DNA of 64,000 nt from an alpha proteobacterium AAP38 (GCA_001296005.1 LJHR01000025.1:1-64000); one strand, 5' to 3'; positions 17,531-28,416 are shown, counted from the stretch's first letter. The notes: a model not told the origin generated them from the sequence alone. Numbers and translations are program-made.

Positions 17531-20500
17531 ATGAGCACATTGAACCCAAACACCTTCCGCGATCAGCTGAACATGGTCCTTGGCCGATATATCGCTACGT
17601 CCTCCCCTCTCAACGAGGTCCGTTCCCCCCATCTCGCAGCGGCGGTTCGGGATAAGATCGAGGGGCTTAACTTCGTCAAGGGGCCTTTTGTCGAGACTCT
17701 TCCGGATTTCGAGAAAGGGACTTCGCTTGAGGGGCTCCATGCAGAGGGGGTTCTGGCACCCGCTTGGTCCGCCTTCGCTGAGAACGCGCCCTTCGTCTGG
17801 CGCCGGTCGTTACACGCCCACCAGGAAACTGCGGTCAGACGAGCCGAGAATTATCTTGTCGCCACTGGGACAGGCTCGGGGAAGACGGAGAGCTTCCTCT
17901 ACCCACTCATCAACGATATCCTCACACGGGGCAATCTCCATCGGCCCGGCGTCCGCGCGATCCTGGTCTACCCTCTGAACGCGCTGGCAAATGATCAACT
18001 GAACCGAATAGCTCGGCTCCTCTTTCGTGATCTGGGGGATCCGGGGATAACGCTCGGTCGATACACCGGCCAAGTGAAGGCGAGAGCGACGCGGGAGGAG
18101 GAGATCTCTCGCTTGCGGTCAAGCCCGAGCTTTATCGACTCCTTTGGGGACGACGCAGACGTGCCGGACAACTGGCTCCTGTCCCGGTCAGAGATGCGGG
18201 CGCGTCCTCCGCATATCCTGCTCACAAACTACGCGATGCTGGAGCACATTCTGCTCCTCCCGACCAATCGTCCGCTGCTCGCTGGCGCAGACCTGAGGTG
18301 GATCGTACTTGACGAAATTCACACCTATGCGGGTGCTCAGGCGATTGAGGTCTCCTTCCTGCTGCGCCGGCTAAAGGCACATCTAGGGATCCCGGACAGT
18401 CAGGTTCGATGTGTCGGAACCTCTGCCTCCCTGGACCCAGGGCGCAAGGCGGAGCTTTCCGACTTCGCGTCTCGTCTGTTTGGGGAACCATTCGCGGGGG
18501 CCAGTTCCGTTATCACATCAGCCCGAAAAGCCCACCCGTCGCTCCAGAGGGAGGCGAACCCCAGTGGGCTCGGCCCGGACCTCTGGGCGAAGGCTCGAAA
18601 CCTTGCGGAACTGTCGCGAGATGCAGCGCATAATCAAACCCCATTGACGATCGAGGATTGGAATGCGGAGGCGACTCTGGCCGGTCTGCAGGCGCTCTGC
18701 CTTGAGGATGCACCATCGATCGGGGACGCGCTGATCTCCCGGCTTTCCGCGTTTACGGAGGTCCATCGGCTCGCGCACCGGCTTGAAGGGGGGGCGGTCC
18801 CGTTGGAGGTGCTGGCCGAGGAAACGTTCCCGGACGCGGGCGAGAAGGCCGTTCTGGCGTTGATCGGGCTCATCTCCATCGGGGTGCTCGCGGTGAGTGA
18901 GGACAACGCCGTGTTTCCGCTCCTCCCGGCGCGTTACCACCTGATCTCCCGCGCGCCGGACCGGACCGCGATCACCTTTGACGCGAACGCCCCGGAGAAT
19001 ATCGGGGAGGTCGTGATCGGTGCGGACCGCGGGGCGGATGAACGTCCCGCGTACGAGCTTTATGTGTGCCGCAACTGCGGTGAAGCGTATGTCGAGGCTT
19101 GGGATGACGGGGTACGGCTCACCCAGACCCCTGGAGGGATCCGCCATCTGTTACGCCTCAGGCCAGGCGGTCACACTCTTGAAGAGGAGGATGAAGAGGA
19201 CGGGGTGCAGGACGCCACGCATATCCTGCATATCGACCCGCTGTCAGGGGAGCCAATGCCCGAAGCGGACGCTCGGGCCGTTGCGGTGGAGGACGTCCCC
19301 CTTGAGGAGGACCCGGACGACGGAAAACGGTACCTGAAGCGTTGCGCCGCCTGCAATCACCGGTCTGCCCGCCATAGCGAACCGGTCACTACCGTCCGCC
19401 CCGGTGATGAGGCGATCGCCGCCGTTGCAGCCCAGACCTTGCTGGAGGCGATGCCGGAACGGGCGATGGGGCAATCCCCACCAATGGGGGGGCGTAATCT
19501 GCTCACCTTTTCCGACAATCGACAGGACGCCGCCTTCTTCGCCCCCTTCTTTGAGCGTACCTCGCGCGAACAGGCGATTCGTGGCGCGATACTGCGGTCG
19601 GTTGAAACGGGCGGACGGACGGATATCGACAATCTTGTCGGAGCCGTCGTGCGGGAGCTGCGCTCAGACGGGCTGCGCTTGTATCGCCCGGGGGTGCTCC
19701 CGGAGCTGGAGACCGGTCTTAATGAGCAGGCGCGTCTGAAAGCGCTCATCGCCGCGGAGCTTACGGTCTTCGGCCGCGGTCGTCTCAGCCTTGAGGGATT
19801 CGGGCTTATCCGGGTCGACTATGCGGCCCTTCAGCGGCCCGTTGAGCAGGTTAGGCGGGTGATGCCGGATGCGATGAGGCCCTACGCGGAACCGTTCGTA
19901 CGTTATCTCCTGAAGGCCATCCGCGAGCACCGAGCGATCTCAGACAAGCAGTCCGGGATGATTGACTTGACCGATGAGTCTATCTGGACCCGGATCGCGT
20001 CACAGAGCGCCCGTTGTGTCACCTTGGAGCGGAACCCGCATACGACGCTACCGCTGAGTCTGATCCCGTCCGCAGGGCACCAGAACCGGTTCACGGATTT
20101 GCTCTGCCGGATGGCGCGGGCCTGCGGCGTTGATCTAGGAGATAATCAAATTCGGGACATCATTACCCAGTTCTGGAAGGGGATTGAGCACCCAAAAGCA
20201 ATGACGGCTCCACATGGGGTGGGACGAGGCCTTAAGCTCGACCGGGATCTTCTTATCGTCGCGGGTCGTGACCTGCCTCTGTTCCAATGCACCTCCTGCG
20301 GTGCCCGGACTCAATTCGACACAGCGGGCGTCTGTCAGTCCATGCGGTGCGACGGAGCCCTTCAGGAGATCCCGCCAACCAAACGCGAACGGATGAATGC
20401 CACGAACCATTATGTGGCCCGGTACCGCGAACACCCTCAGATGGGGATTGCTCGGGAGCACACGGCCGCGATCACGGCGGAGGTCCGGTTAAACATTGAG

Positions 20501-22471
20501 GACGGGTTCAAGTCTGGTGAGATCAACCTTCTTTCCTGCACGACAACGATGGAGATGGGAGTCGACCTGGGCGATCTTGAGGCGGTACTATGCAAGAACG
20601 TCCCTCCATCGATCGCAAATTATCAGCAGCGCGCCGGTCGGGCTGGGCGACGGGCCCAGGTTGCCCCGATCGTGCTTACGACGGCCCGATCCGGAAGGTT
20701 TGACAGGGCCGTCTTTGAGGGGTTCTCAGAGTATCTCCATACCCAACCCATTATTCCGTACCTCAGCCTCGATAACGCCGGCTTTTTCCAGCGTCACCAG
20801 ATCTCGATGGTGTTGTCCGGATTTCTGGAGCGCCGCCTTTCCGAGTATACGCGTCCTGGGTCCCCCCGGCTCCGAGACGTGTTCGCGGAGGCATTGACGA
20901 AAGAGGCCCGAGAGAGGTGGAATCAGAGCTTAGAGAGTTGGTTAAGCGATGCTAAAGCAGATATTACCGCCGCAGCGGAGCTCGCGAACCGTTTACCTCC
21001 CGCGCTCTCAGGGATCGGTCTGGACGTTAGTCGGCTTCAGGAGGTGTTCAGATCACGCCTGACGCATTTTGCGGACATGGCATGGGGCCGTTTCGGTCTC
21101 ATTCAGGAGGCCATTGATGAGCTTGAGGATCAGCGTAAACAGCTCGCGTCCACGGAGGCGGACAAGCTGATCCGGGTCGACCGGGCGCTGACCGCGCTCC
21201 GAACGCAACAACGCCTCTATATGAACCAGTTCCTGATCGACCAGCTGTCCAGGCGGGCGATCATCCCGACCTACTCGTTCCCGGTCCATTCGGTCTCCCT
21301 TGAGGTGTTGAACACGGTCGGCCAGACCTCTGACACGGCCGTGCTTGAGCTGGATCGGGACGGGTCGATCGGAATCGCCGAATATGCCCCAGGGGCCGAA
21401 ATCGTCGCCGGCGGGCGGGTCTGGACCAGCGCGGGGATCTCCAAGCGATCAAGATTTACCGGGGACGACACCTATATCGACCGCGCTAGATATAGGGTCT
21501 GTGGGACGTGCCGGTCCCCACAAATCACCCCTCAAGGGGCGGAGCCGGAGCCGAATTGTCCGCAATGCGGCGATCCGTTCCAGAGGGTTCAGCGGCTTCG
21601 GAACTTTGTCCGTCCACACGGGTTCATTACCTCAGTGACTGACGGTCAGGGGCGGGACCCTGGGGCGAGCCGGATCAAGCCAACCGTGTCAGATGAGGCG
21701 CTTCTTCTCACGGAGGCGCCCCGTTCGAAATACCTCCCCACGGATCTCCCCGGCGTCCTCACCTTCCATGCTCCCGGGTCAAACCGGCCGGACAGGGAGT
21801 TGGGTCGGATCCTCACCGTCAATCGCGGCCGTCACCGCGGTGGTTTTGCGTGGTGTTCCTGCTGTGAACACGCCATCCCCGTCTTCGGGGCGGGACCTGA
21901 AGCGGCTTGGCAACAGACGACACTCCTCCCGGCTCACCTCAATCCGAGAAGCGGACAGCCGTGCCGTCATGACCCGCGCAATCAGGTCTGGCCGATTGAT
22001 CTCGCCCACGTCTTTGAGACAGATGTCCGGGGGCTCCTCTTTGAAGGGGCCCCAAGAGATCCGTCCGGTACGATGATTCAGTCGGCGCCCTCGCTTGACC
22101 GTACCCTCCAGGAAGCGCTGCGGCTCGGCGCCGCGGAGCTCCTAGAGACAGACCCGCGGGACCTTCGCGCCATCACTCAGCGCCTGAACGGCTGTCTCGT
22201 CGTGGTGCTCTATGATTCCGTCTCTGGCGGCGCCGGGTATGCGACCCGGCTCACTAACGAACCGGGATATCTCGCCCGCGACCTCTTCCTGGCCGCCCGA
22301 AACGTCCTCAATTGTCCGAATCCGGATTGTAAGACGAGTTGCACCCGGTGCCTGAACGACTATTCCAACCAACGATACTGGCCTGATTTTGAGCGACGCC
22401 CTGCACAGGCCTGGATAGAGACAATCCTGCTGGAATCGGGCGAGAAGATTGAACCGGAGTGGAGCAAATGA
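17531..22471 (+). CDS. DEAD/DEAH-box helicase with DUF1998-type C-terminus
   Basis: The 1646-residue product has an N-terminal superfamily 2 helicase core: Walker A GTGSGKTE at 113-120, DEIH box LDEIHTYAG near 261, motif III VGTSASL. The second RecA lobe has TTTMEMGVDLGDL and QRAGRAGRR near 1032. Several Cys pairs suggest zinc ribbons (CRNCGEAY; CAACNH; CTSCG with a later CDGAL; CGTC with CPQCGD; CSCC). The C-terminus has YDSVSGGAGYATRL and the Cys4 set CPNPDCKTSCTRCL, as in DUF1998/MrfA-like helicases. Helicases of this class are cores of Druantia (DruE) and DISARM. The 250-residue insertion between lobes, with acidic EEEDEEDG, is unusual. It translocates on or remodels nucleic acid with ATP; the target is unknown. 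Confidence 0.9.
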   Translation: MSTLNPNTFRDQLNMVLGRYIATSSPLNEVRSPHLAAAVRDKIEGLNFVKGPFVETLPDFEKGTSLEGLHAEGVLAPAWSAFAENAPFVWRRSLHAHQETAVRRAENYLVATGTGSGKTESFLYPLINDILTRGNLHRPGVRAILVYPLNALANDQLNRIARLLFRDLGDPGITLGRYTGQVKARATREEEISRLRSSPSFIDSFGDDADVPDNWLLSRSEMRARPPHILLTNYAMLEHILLLPTNRPLLAGADLRWIVLDEIHTYAGAQAIEVSFLLRRLKAHLGIPDSQVRCVGTSASLDPGRKAELSDFASRLFGEPFAGASSVITSARKAHPSLQREANPSGLGPDLWAKARNLAELSRDAAHNQTPLTIEDWNAEATLAGLQALCLEDAPSIGDALISRLSAFTEVHRLAHRLEGGAVPLEVLAEETFPDAGEKAVLALIGLISIGVLAVSEDNAVFPLLPARYHLISRAPDRTAITFDANAPENIGEVVIGADRGADERPAYELYVCRNCGEAYVEAWDDGVRLTQTPGGIRHLLRLRPGGHTLEEEDEEDGVQDATHILHIDPLSGEPMPEADARAVAVEDVPLEEDPDDGKRYLKRCAACNHRSARHSEPVTTVRPGDEAIAAVAAQTLLEAMPERAMGQSPPMGGRNLLTFSDNRQDAAFFAPFFERTSREQAIRGAILRSVETGGRTDIDNLVGAVVRELRSDGLRLYRPGVLPELETGLNEQARLKALIAAELTVFGRGRLSLEGFGLIRVDYAALQRPVEQVRRVMPDAMRPYAEPFVRYLLKAIREHRAISDKQSGMIDLTDESIWTRIASQSARCVTLERNPHTTLPLSLIPSAGHQNRFTDLLCRMARACGVDLGDNQIRDIITQFWKGIEHPKAMTAPHGVGRGLKLDRDLLIVAGRDLPLFQCTSCGARTQFDTAGVCQSMRCDGALQEIPPTKRERMNATNHYVARYREHPQMGIAREHTAAITAEVRLNIEDGFKSGEINLLSCTTTMEMGVDLGDLEAVLCKNVPPSIANYQQRAGRAGRRAQVAPIVLTTARSGRFDRAVFEGFSEYLHTQPIIPYLSLDNAGFFQRHQISMVLSGFLERRLSEYTRPGSPRLRDVFAEALTKEARERWNQSLESWLSDAKADITAAAELANRLPPALSGIGLDVSRLQEVFRSRLTHFADMAWGRFGLIQEAIDELEDQRKQLASTEADKLIRVDRALTALRTQQRLYMNQFLIDQLSRRAIIPTYSFPVHSVSLEVLNTVGQTSDTAVLELDRDGSIGIAEYAPGAEIVAGGRVWTSAGISKRSRFTGDDTYIDRARYRVCGTCRSPQITPQGAEPEPNCPQCGDPFQRVQRLRNFVRPHGFITSVTDGQGRDPGASRIKPTVSDEALLLTEAPRSKYLPTDLPGVLTFHAPGSNRPDRELGRILTVNRGRHRGGFAWCSCCEHAIPVFGAGPEAAWQQTTLLPAHLNPRSGQPCRHDPRNQVWPIDLAHVFETDVRGLLFEGAPRDPSGTMIQSAPSLDRTLQEALRLGAAELLETDPRDLRAITQRLNGCLVVVLYDSVSGGAGYATRLTNEPGYLARDLFLAARNVLNCPNPDCKTSCTRCLNDYSNQRYWPDFERRPAQAWIETILLESGEKIEPEWSK

Positions 22472-25400
22472 ACGATAGCAGGCCCATTGGCGATCTGCAG
22501 TCCCGATCTTCGACTGCTTCCGGGTCTCAAACGCCCCCCGCACCGGTAATCATGGCCAACTGGTCTCCGCAGAACTGGGAGGTGCCTACCAGCTTTACGA
22601 ATTTCCCGATCCTGGAGCTGTGCCCCGCCGCACCGAAACTCCTCGCTGAGGCCGGTTATCTCTCACTACGGGACCTTAAGGCGATCATCGCAAGGTTCGA
22701 GCTGGATCTGGACGTTCGGGATCAGATCGGCGTCTATCGTCACCTGCTGGAGTTAGCTCAGTCCGCTCCGTGGGTGTTCCCGGTCGTGGAAACGGTGGCC
22801 GCTGAGAACCGTGGTCGACAGAGCGGCCAGAAGTCACGAAAGAAGTCGGTCCCGGACCATGTCCTTTTGAAAATGCCGCTCTCGAAGTTTCGCTTGAAGT
22901 CCCGTCCGGAATTGCATGGGCGTCTCAGCGAGCTGTTGGCCCGACCTGTCGGTTCGGATTTGAGCTTGGCTGCCTTCTTCGAGTACGCGATCATCTCGTT
23001 CGAGGTGATGAGCAAGGTGCAAAGCCTTAGATCCTTGACGGATGAAGCAATACGCCTCTTCCGGGTGAGAGCACCAGGGGATGAGCTCCGCGATCTGCTC
23101 GGAAGCCTAGATCAGGTGACTGACTGGGCGACGCATGCGGACCGGATCATTGCCTATGTAGAGCAGAATCCGGAAAAGGTGACCGCTCTGCTTCATGATC
23201 ACGCGCTCCGGACCGCCCGCGCACTCGCATCGATAGCGTCTACGCTGACGGATCCAGTGGACCTGCTCAGGGTCGGCAAAATATTCGGCGTGGCCGGGCG
23301 TTTAGCCAGTGTTCTGAATACACCGAGAGGGGAGGATGTGCTCACCCGAATTCTGGGGCTCGGCCTTGAGTGTGATCCTGATAAGGTTGGGGATGAAATG
23401 CTCTCCTTCCTGTCCTCTGCTCTGAATTCCGGGCTCGAATCCAGTGTTCGGCGCCTCGAACACAAAATCTCGGAGCTAGAGGAGGAAGTGGCGGAACTGA
23501 AGAAGTCGATCGCAACCGCTGTTTCAGGAGAGAACTATAAGCAGGCAGGCGAACTGAGCGCCCGCGCTGCGACGGAAAAGGAGACGTTGGTCGCCCTTGT
23601 CCAAACAAAAGAGAATATTTTCACCCTCGTCGCAGAGGTTCTTGCGGGAGCCATAAATGACCACCAAGCTGTTTTGTTGGAGCTTCAAATCCTGCTGTCC
23701 GAAACGGATGAGGTCTTGAACACAGCCGTCACCGGCTGTAAGCGGAACGAGCCTACTGACGATAAAGGCCCCGACGACACGATTGAGGATCAGGCATACG
23801 ATCACCAGCCCTCCGCTGAGCCTCGGGGTCCGGAGTTTCACCCTGATGCCCTCGAGGTGAGCGCGGATGATGGATCGTCACCCGATCCCATTGAGCACGG
23901 TGAGGAAAGTAAAGAAGAAGAACGGGAAGAGGATAACGCGGGAAAAGGGGTGCCGGACCGAGAGATAGATTCTCAGGTAACCGACATCTATAACTCGGAG
24001 CACCGCCTCAAGGCCGCCCCCGTTCCGGTTCCAGCCTTGGCTAGCCTGATCGATCGGGGTTTCCTCGCCATCGCCTTTGACGCAGCATCTACACTCGAGG
24101 CGAACGGATATTTCTGGCCGATCCAAGCGGCGGTCCTAAAGGTCGCCGCTGCAAGCCGGGCACCGCTAAGAGGTTATGGAGAGGAGAAACACCGTTTCCT
24201 CGAGATCACCACCACGGCCAGATCAGCAATTGACTCGGAACTGAACTCAACAGTGTTGTTGGCGGCACTGTTGCGGCCGGCCCTCATGGACCCCTCCTTA
24301 GGGTTAAGAAGCGGCCTGACCGCCCTTTGCTGGGGAAGCACCGGAACGCATCTTCGGCAAATCGCGGAAGCGATCGCTGATTTGGATTACGAATTTCCGC
24401 CAGACCCTGATGAACTCGCTCGCCTCTCCGGCATCCAGTCCGTGCCGCAGAAGCAGCGGATCGCTGGGAAGCTCCTGAAGTGGCGGGAAGCGGCTTCGAC
24501 GCGCACCTCAAGATGGCCATTCGCCACCAGTTTCATGCATCACGTCGTTTCTGACGTGGGGTTGATCGGCACCGCTGTAGCCGCCATAGCATCCGATCGA
24601 CCGGATGCTATGGAGCGGGCGCGTCACGCGATTGACAGGTTATCCTCCCCAGCCGAGATCGACGCCGCTGCTGAGGAATTCGGGTCGCGAACCGGGCGAG
24701 GTTCATCGCAACTTTATGAGAGAGGGAGGGAGTACCTGGAGCGGCAGTTCGACGAAGCGCTCGGCCTGCTTCACGGCTGGATCCGTGCCTCCACACGAGA
24801 GGGGGGGGATCGGCAGAGGTCTGAAGCCCGTCATCGCACAATGATCAGCAACTTGGACTCCCGCCTCGAAAAAGCATCTGAGGGCCTCGCGCATGATCTA
24901 ATGAGGTACGAGGGGACGATTGAGGGGGCCGTGATTGGCTGGGTCCGGCGTCAGATTGACGAGATGAGCTGTCTTCTTCGTGGAGAGCACACCCCGACCT
25001 ACCCGACCCTGGACGAGGCCCTGAAAGCGGAACGCGATCTCCTTCCCGCTGCGATAAGGTCTACCCTCGACGCGTCTGAAAACGCCTTTGAGCAGTTCTC
25101 GGAGGTCCTGCGTACCGACAGCGTACCAGACCCTGAGGAGGCCTATCGTCGCGCCCGAGTGGAGGGTGCATTCGAGACGGCGTTGCGGCTCATTGACCGC
25201 TTCGGCTTGGACTGCCGCGATGATCTGTACAAGGGTAAGGCAAGTTTCTCAGACCTATGGATCCAACGTATTGAGCGTTGTGAACAGAGCCTTAAGACGC
25301 TGGCCAAGATCGACTATAAGCATCAGAGAGAGATCACGCAGCATCTTAGCTGGTGTGAGATCATGCGGTCCCGGCTTGAGGCGCTCCGGACCGGGTCTGA

Positions 25401-28400
25401 TATCCGCGATTTGGCCGAGATCCCGTCTGGGCTCGAAGATCTTGACAATGTGGTCCGCCAGATTGAGGTCAATATCCGACAGGATCAGATGGCCCGGATC
25501 GAACAATATCGGACGGATCAGAATACCGATGAGGCGGATGCACTGAAGGAGAGCCTCCAGACGCTTGCGGCCGGGGCGATTGAAGACCGGATCGCGCAGC
25601 TTCGCGACGGTCGTTCCGCCGCAGTGTTTGAAACGGATCTGGCCGGTCTCGTCCGTGAATTCAACGAAAAATTCCTTAACCTAGCCTCAAGTGACGTTTG
25701 GCCTGTGACAGAGGAGGTCTGGGCGTCTGCCGTTTCCGCAGTGGGACCTCTGCATATCGACGAGGGCCGGCGGACGGCCGGGCTTGAACTGGTGGGACTG
25801 TATCGGGACATCGCGAAATCGATCACGTCCCGAGCCCCTAATAGGACGAAGCTGCAGCGCCTCTTTGAGGAGATCGGATATGAGGAGGTGAAGATTCACA
25901 TCCTTAGTCCCGTCGGTCGCTCCGCCTGGAGCGTAGACCTGTCAGGCACGATTCGGGCCGGTGCAACGGAGGAATGGTTCCTCCCCCCAATGTTCGGGTC
26001 CCGCGCGGTCGGAGGGATCAGACTTCTTCTGATCGGCCCGGACACTCTCCCAGAGATGATCATAAAGCAGCTGTCTCCGGATATCGGGGCGATCCTGCTC
26101 TTTGCCGGGGTAATTGACCGGGCGAAGCGGCATGAGCTCGCACAGGGGCTCCGCGCGGGGGCGATCCCCGCACTCCTTATCGATGAGGCACTCATCGCGT
26201 TTGCGGCCACGAGACGCGAGGCCAGAGCCCGTACGATTTTTGAGTGCGGCCTCCCTTATGGTCGGGTCGAGCCCTATACGACTGATGCGGGCCGTCTCCC
26301 CCCGGAGATGTTCTTCGGGCGCGGTGAAGAGATCCGACTCATTATGTCAAAGACGGCAAGCGGCTGTCTCGTGTATGGGGGGCGCCAACTGGGCAAGTCC
26401 GCCCTTTTGGGCCATATCGCCCGGACACAACACGCCCCGGAAGACGATCGGATCGTCGTCAGCCGTGAGGTTCGGTCTCTAGGTAACTCAGAGGAGACTT
26501 CCGAGATCTGGGCCCATCTCGCCTTGATGCTCTCTCCGGATGTGGTGAGGCCGGCGAGCAGGACCGCTGGGGAGGTTGAAAGGGACATTACCGAATGGAC
26601 GATCCTGAAGCCGCGTGGGCGCATCGTCGCTATGTTTGACGAGGCAGACCGGTTCATGGATGCGGACACAAAGGATGACTATCCGGAGCTCGCGCGGCTG
26701 AAGAAGCTCATGGAGGACACCAACCGGGCGTTCAAGGTCGTGTTCGCAGGCCTTCATAATGTCCAGAGAATGTACCGTCAGCCGAATTCCCCGCTGGCCC
26801 ATCTTGGGGAGCCGATCTGTATAGGCCCCCTGAACCGGACCGCGGCGGACAAACGGGCCGCGTATGACCTAGTTGTAAAACCGATGCGAGCCGCCGGTTT
26901 TTGTTTTGAGAGCCACGAAGCGGTTGAGCAGATCCTCTCTTGGGCGAACTATTATCCATCCCTCGTACAAGAGTACATGAAAGGGCTGCTTGCGACCTTG
27001 CATGGGACTGGGAGCGGAAAAGCCTACAGGCTGACCGACAACGGTCCGCTGTGGCCGGTCGAGACGGCGATGCTCTTCTCTCATCGGACCTTCGGGCAAA
27101 TCGAAGGCCGGATCCGCGACAAATTCCACCTCACCCTGAACCTCGACCCCCGTTACGCGCTCGTCGCCTACACGCTCGGGCGGCTTATCGTTGAGGGGAA
27201 GGAGTATGAGGCTCGGGTAAACGGGCTTGAACCGGCCGAGCTTCTGGATGAGGCGAGACCGTTCTGGCCGAAAGCCTCCGAAATACCCTCAGTTGCCGCG
27301 TTCGAGGCTCTTCTTGAGGAGCTTTTCGATCTGGGCATCCTTGGGCGTGTGCCTGTGCCTGAAACGAAGCGGTACCGATATCTGCTCGGGACCCGACAGG
27401 TCCTGACGATGCTCGGCTCCGAGACAGATATTTATCACGCGCTTCAGGCTATCGAGGAGAAGGATCCCGCCGTGACCTACGACCGAGCCCTTCATCGGCG
27501 ACGTTTCAGGCTCAGGAACGGCGCGGGGCCTGATGACTGGGGGTACGCCCCACTCACGGACCTCCAGATTGAGCGGTTCTTTCACCAAGACGCACTCCCC
27601 GTGCAGATCGTCTGCGGGCTTGAGATGCTCGGCCTCAGCAAGGTCGGGGTTTCTCTTAAACGGATTGTAGAGAGCGGTCGTCTCCCCGGTGGACCCGAGA
27701 AAGGGATGTTGGTCGAAATCGCGAAGAATTCGAAAGAGCTACGGGTTCTAGTTGATCATAAGTCTACTGCGGGTCAGCTTCGATCAGTGGTGCTCTTCGT
27801 GCCTGACACCGCTGATCAGGCGGATCAGGTGACCAGATGGCTTGAGCGTCAACCGGCCGTTATTGACCGGAGCGTCTTGCCGATCCTGATACTTGATGCT
27901 GCGGATAAGGAGATGCGGAATTTCGCAATAGCGCGGTCCGGAGAGACTCAGTTTCTGAAGCCCTGGGGGGCCGAGATGGTTCGGATGCATCTCCATCAGA
28001 ACGAGCAGATGGAGCTGGACACCAAACCGATCCGGGACACAATTATGGCCGCCACGGGCGGAGTGCCGGTCGAGGTAACAAAGCTTATCCGGGAACTCCG
28101 AACGCAGAGCGACCCGATCTCGTTCCTTACAGCATGGCACCCCGACATCGGGGTGCCCGACCGCCTCTTTGATGCTGCGGAGGGAAAGGCCCTAAAACTG
28201 TTGGACCTCTATGACGGGAAGGACTTCGACTTCATAAATGAACTTGTTCGAGAAGAGACCGGTGAGGATATCGTGTCCGTCGGCCCCGACCTGCTCGCGA
28301 TGGGATTGCTCTCAGATTGGAGGCCGCGAGAAAGGCGCATCCGACGCTCTGCCTTGGGTGATCTGATCTCACGTATGATGCAACGAGAACATAATCCTCC

Positions 28401-28416
28401 GATCAACCGGGTATGA
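22468..28416 (+). CDS. Giant coiled-coil P-loop ATPase, third gene of the helicase operon
   Basis: The ATG at 22468 overlaps the helicase stop (ATGA), with GGAG just upstream; the product is 1982 residues. A helix-hairpin-like segment (LAEAGYLSLRDLKAII) lies near residue 60. A coiled coil follows at about 325-400 (RLEHKISELEEEVAELKKSI), then an acidic linker (ESKEEEREEDNAG), long helical repeats, and a P-loop module: Walker A GGRQLGKSALL near 1303 and Walker B VAMFDEADRFMD near 1389, with VVFAGLHNVQRMY as sensor region. This resembles the ORC/Cdc6-STAND group of ATPases. The C-terminal 400 residues contain a winged-helix-like end. I infer a sensor or loader working with the helicase; no nuclease motif is visible. 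Confidence 0.8.
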   Translation: MNDSRPIGDLQSRSSTASGSQTPPAPVIMANWSPQNWEVPTSFTNFPILELCPAAPKLLAEAGYLSLRDLKAIIARFELDLDVRDQIGVYRHLLELAQSAPWVFPVVETVAAENRGRQSGQKSRKKSVPDHVLLKMPLSKFRLKSRPELHGRLSELLARPVGSDLSLAAFFEYAIISFEVMSKVQSLRSLTDEAIRLFRVRAPGDELRDLLGSLDQVTDWATHADRIIAYVEQNPEKVTALLHDHALRTARALASIASTLTDPVDLLRVGKIFGVAGRLASVLNTPRGEDVLTRILGLGLECDPDKVGDEMLSFLSSALNSGLESSVRRLEHKISELEEEVAELKKSIATAVSGENYKQAGELSARAATEKETLVALVQTKENIFTLVAEVLAGAINDHQAVLLELQILLSETDEVLNTAVTGCKRNEPTDDKGPDDTIEDQAYDHQPSAEPRGPEFHPDALEVSADDGSSPDPIEHGEESKEEEREEDNAGKGVPDREIDSQVTDIYNSEHRLKAAPVPVPALASLIDRGFLAIAFDAASTLEANGYFWPIQAAVLKVAAASRAPLRGYGEEKHRFLEITTTARSAIDSELNSTVLLAALLRPALMDPSLGLRSGLTALCWGSTGTHLRQIAEAIADLDYEFPPDPDELARLSGIQSVPQKQRIAGKLLKWREAASTRTSRWPFATSFMHHVVSDVGLIGTAVAAIASDRPDAMERARHAIDRLSSPAEIDAAAEEFGSRTGRGSSQLYERGREYLERQFDEALGLLHGWIRASTREGGDRQRSEARHRTMISNLDSRLEKASEGLAHDLMRYEGTIEGAVIGWVRRQIDEMSCLLRGEHTPTYPTLDEALKAERDLLPAAIRSTLDASENAFEQFSEVLRTDSVPDPEEAYRRARVEGAFETALRLIDRFGLDCRDDLYKGKASFSDLWIQRIERCEQSLKTLAKIDYKHQREITQHLSWCEIMRSRLEALRTGSDIRDLAEIPSGLEDLDNVVRQIEVNIRQDQMARIEQYRTDQNTDEADALKESLQTLAAGAIEDRIAQLRDGRSAAVFETDLAGLVREFNEKFLNLASSDVWPVTEEVWASAVSAVGPLHIDEGRRTAGLELVGLYRDIAKSITSRAPNRTKLQRLFEEIGYEEVKIHILSPVGRSAWSVDLSGTIRAGATEEWFLPPMFGSRAVGGIRLLLIGPDTLPEMIIKQLSPDIGAILLFAGVIDRAKRHELAQGLRAGAIPALLIDEALIAFAATRREARARTIFECGLPYGRVEPYTTDAGRLPPEMFFGRGEEIRLIMSKTASGCLVYGGRQLGKSALLGHIARTQHAPEDDRIVVSREVRSLGNSEETSEIWAHLALMLSPDVVRPASRTAGEVERDITEWTILKPRGRIVAMFDEADRFMDADTKDDYPELARLKKLMEDTNRAFKVVFAGLHNVQRMYRQPNSPLAHLGEPICIGPLNRTAADKRAAYDLVVKPMRAAGFCFESHEAVEQILSWANYYPSLVQEYMKGLLATLHGTGSGKAYRLTDNGPLWPVETAMLFSHRTFGQIEGRIRDKFHLTLNLDPRYALVAYTLGRLIVEGKEYEARVNGLEPAELLDEARPFWPKASEIPSVAAFEALLEELFDLGILGRVPVPETKRYRYLLGTRQVLTMLGSETDIYHALQAIEEKDPAVTYDRALHRRRFRLRNGAGPDDWGYAPLTDLQIERFFHQDALPVQIVCGLEMLGLSKVGVSLKRIVESGRLPGGPEKGMLVEIAKNSKELRVLVDHKSTAGQLRSVVLFVPDTADQADQVTRWLERQPAVIDRSVLPILILDAADKEMRNFAIARSGETQFLKPWGAEMVRMHLHQNEQMELDTKPIRDTIMAATGGVPVEVTKLIRELRTQSDPISFLTAWHPDIGVPDRLFDAAEGKALKLLDLYDGKDFDFINELVREETGEDIVSVGPDLLAMGLLSDWRPRERRIRRSALGDLISRMMQREHNPPINRV

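Noticed and set aside
14396-28416. Complete DISARM or Dpd system
   Set aside because: No methyltransferase, PLD protein or DpdA-like transglycosylase; helicase and DUF1998 parts are fused in one protein, unlike DrmA/DrmB.
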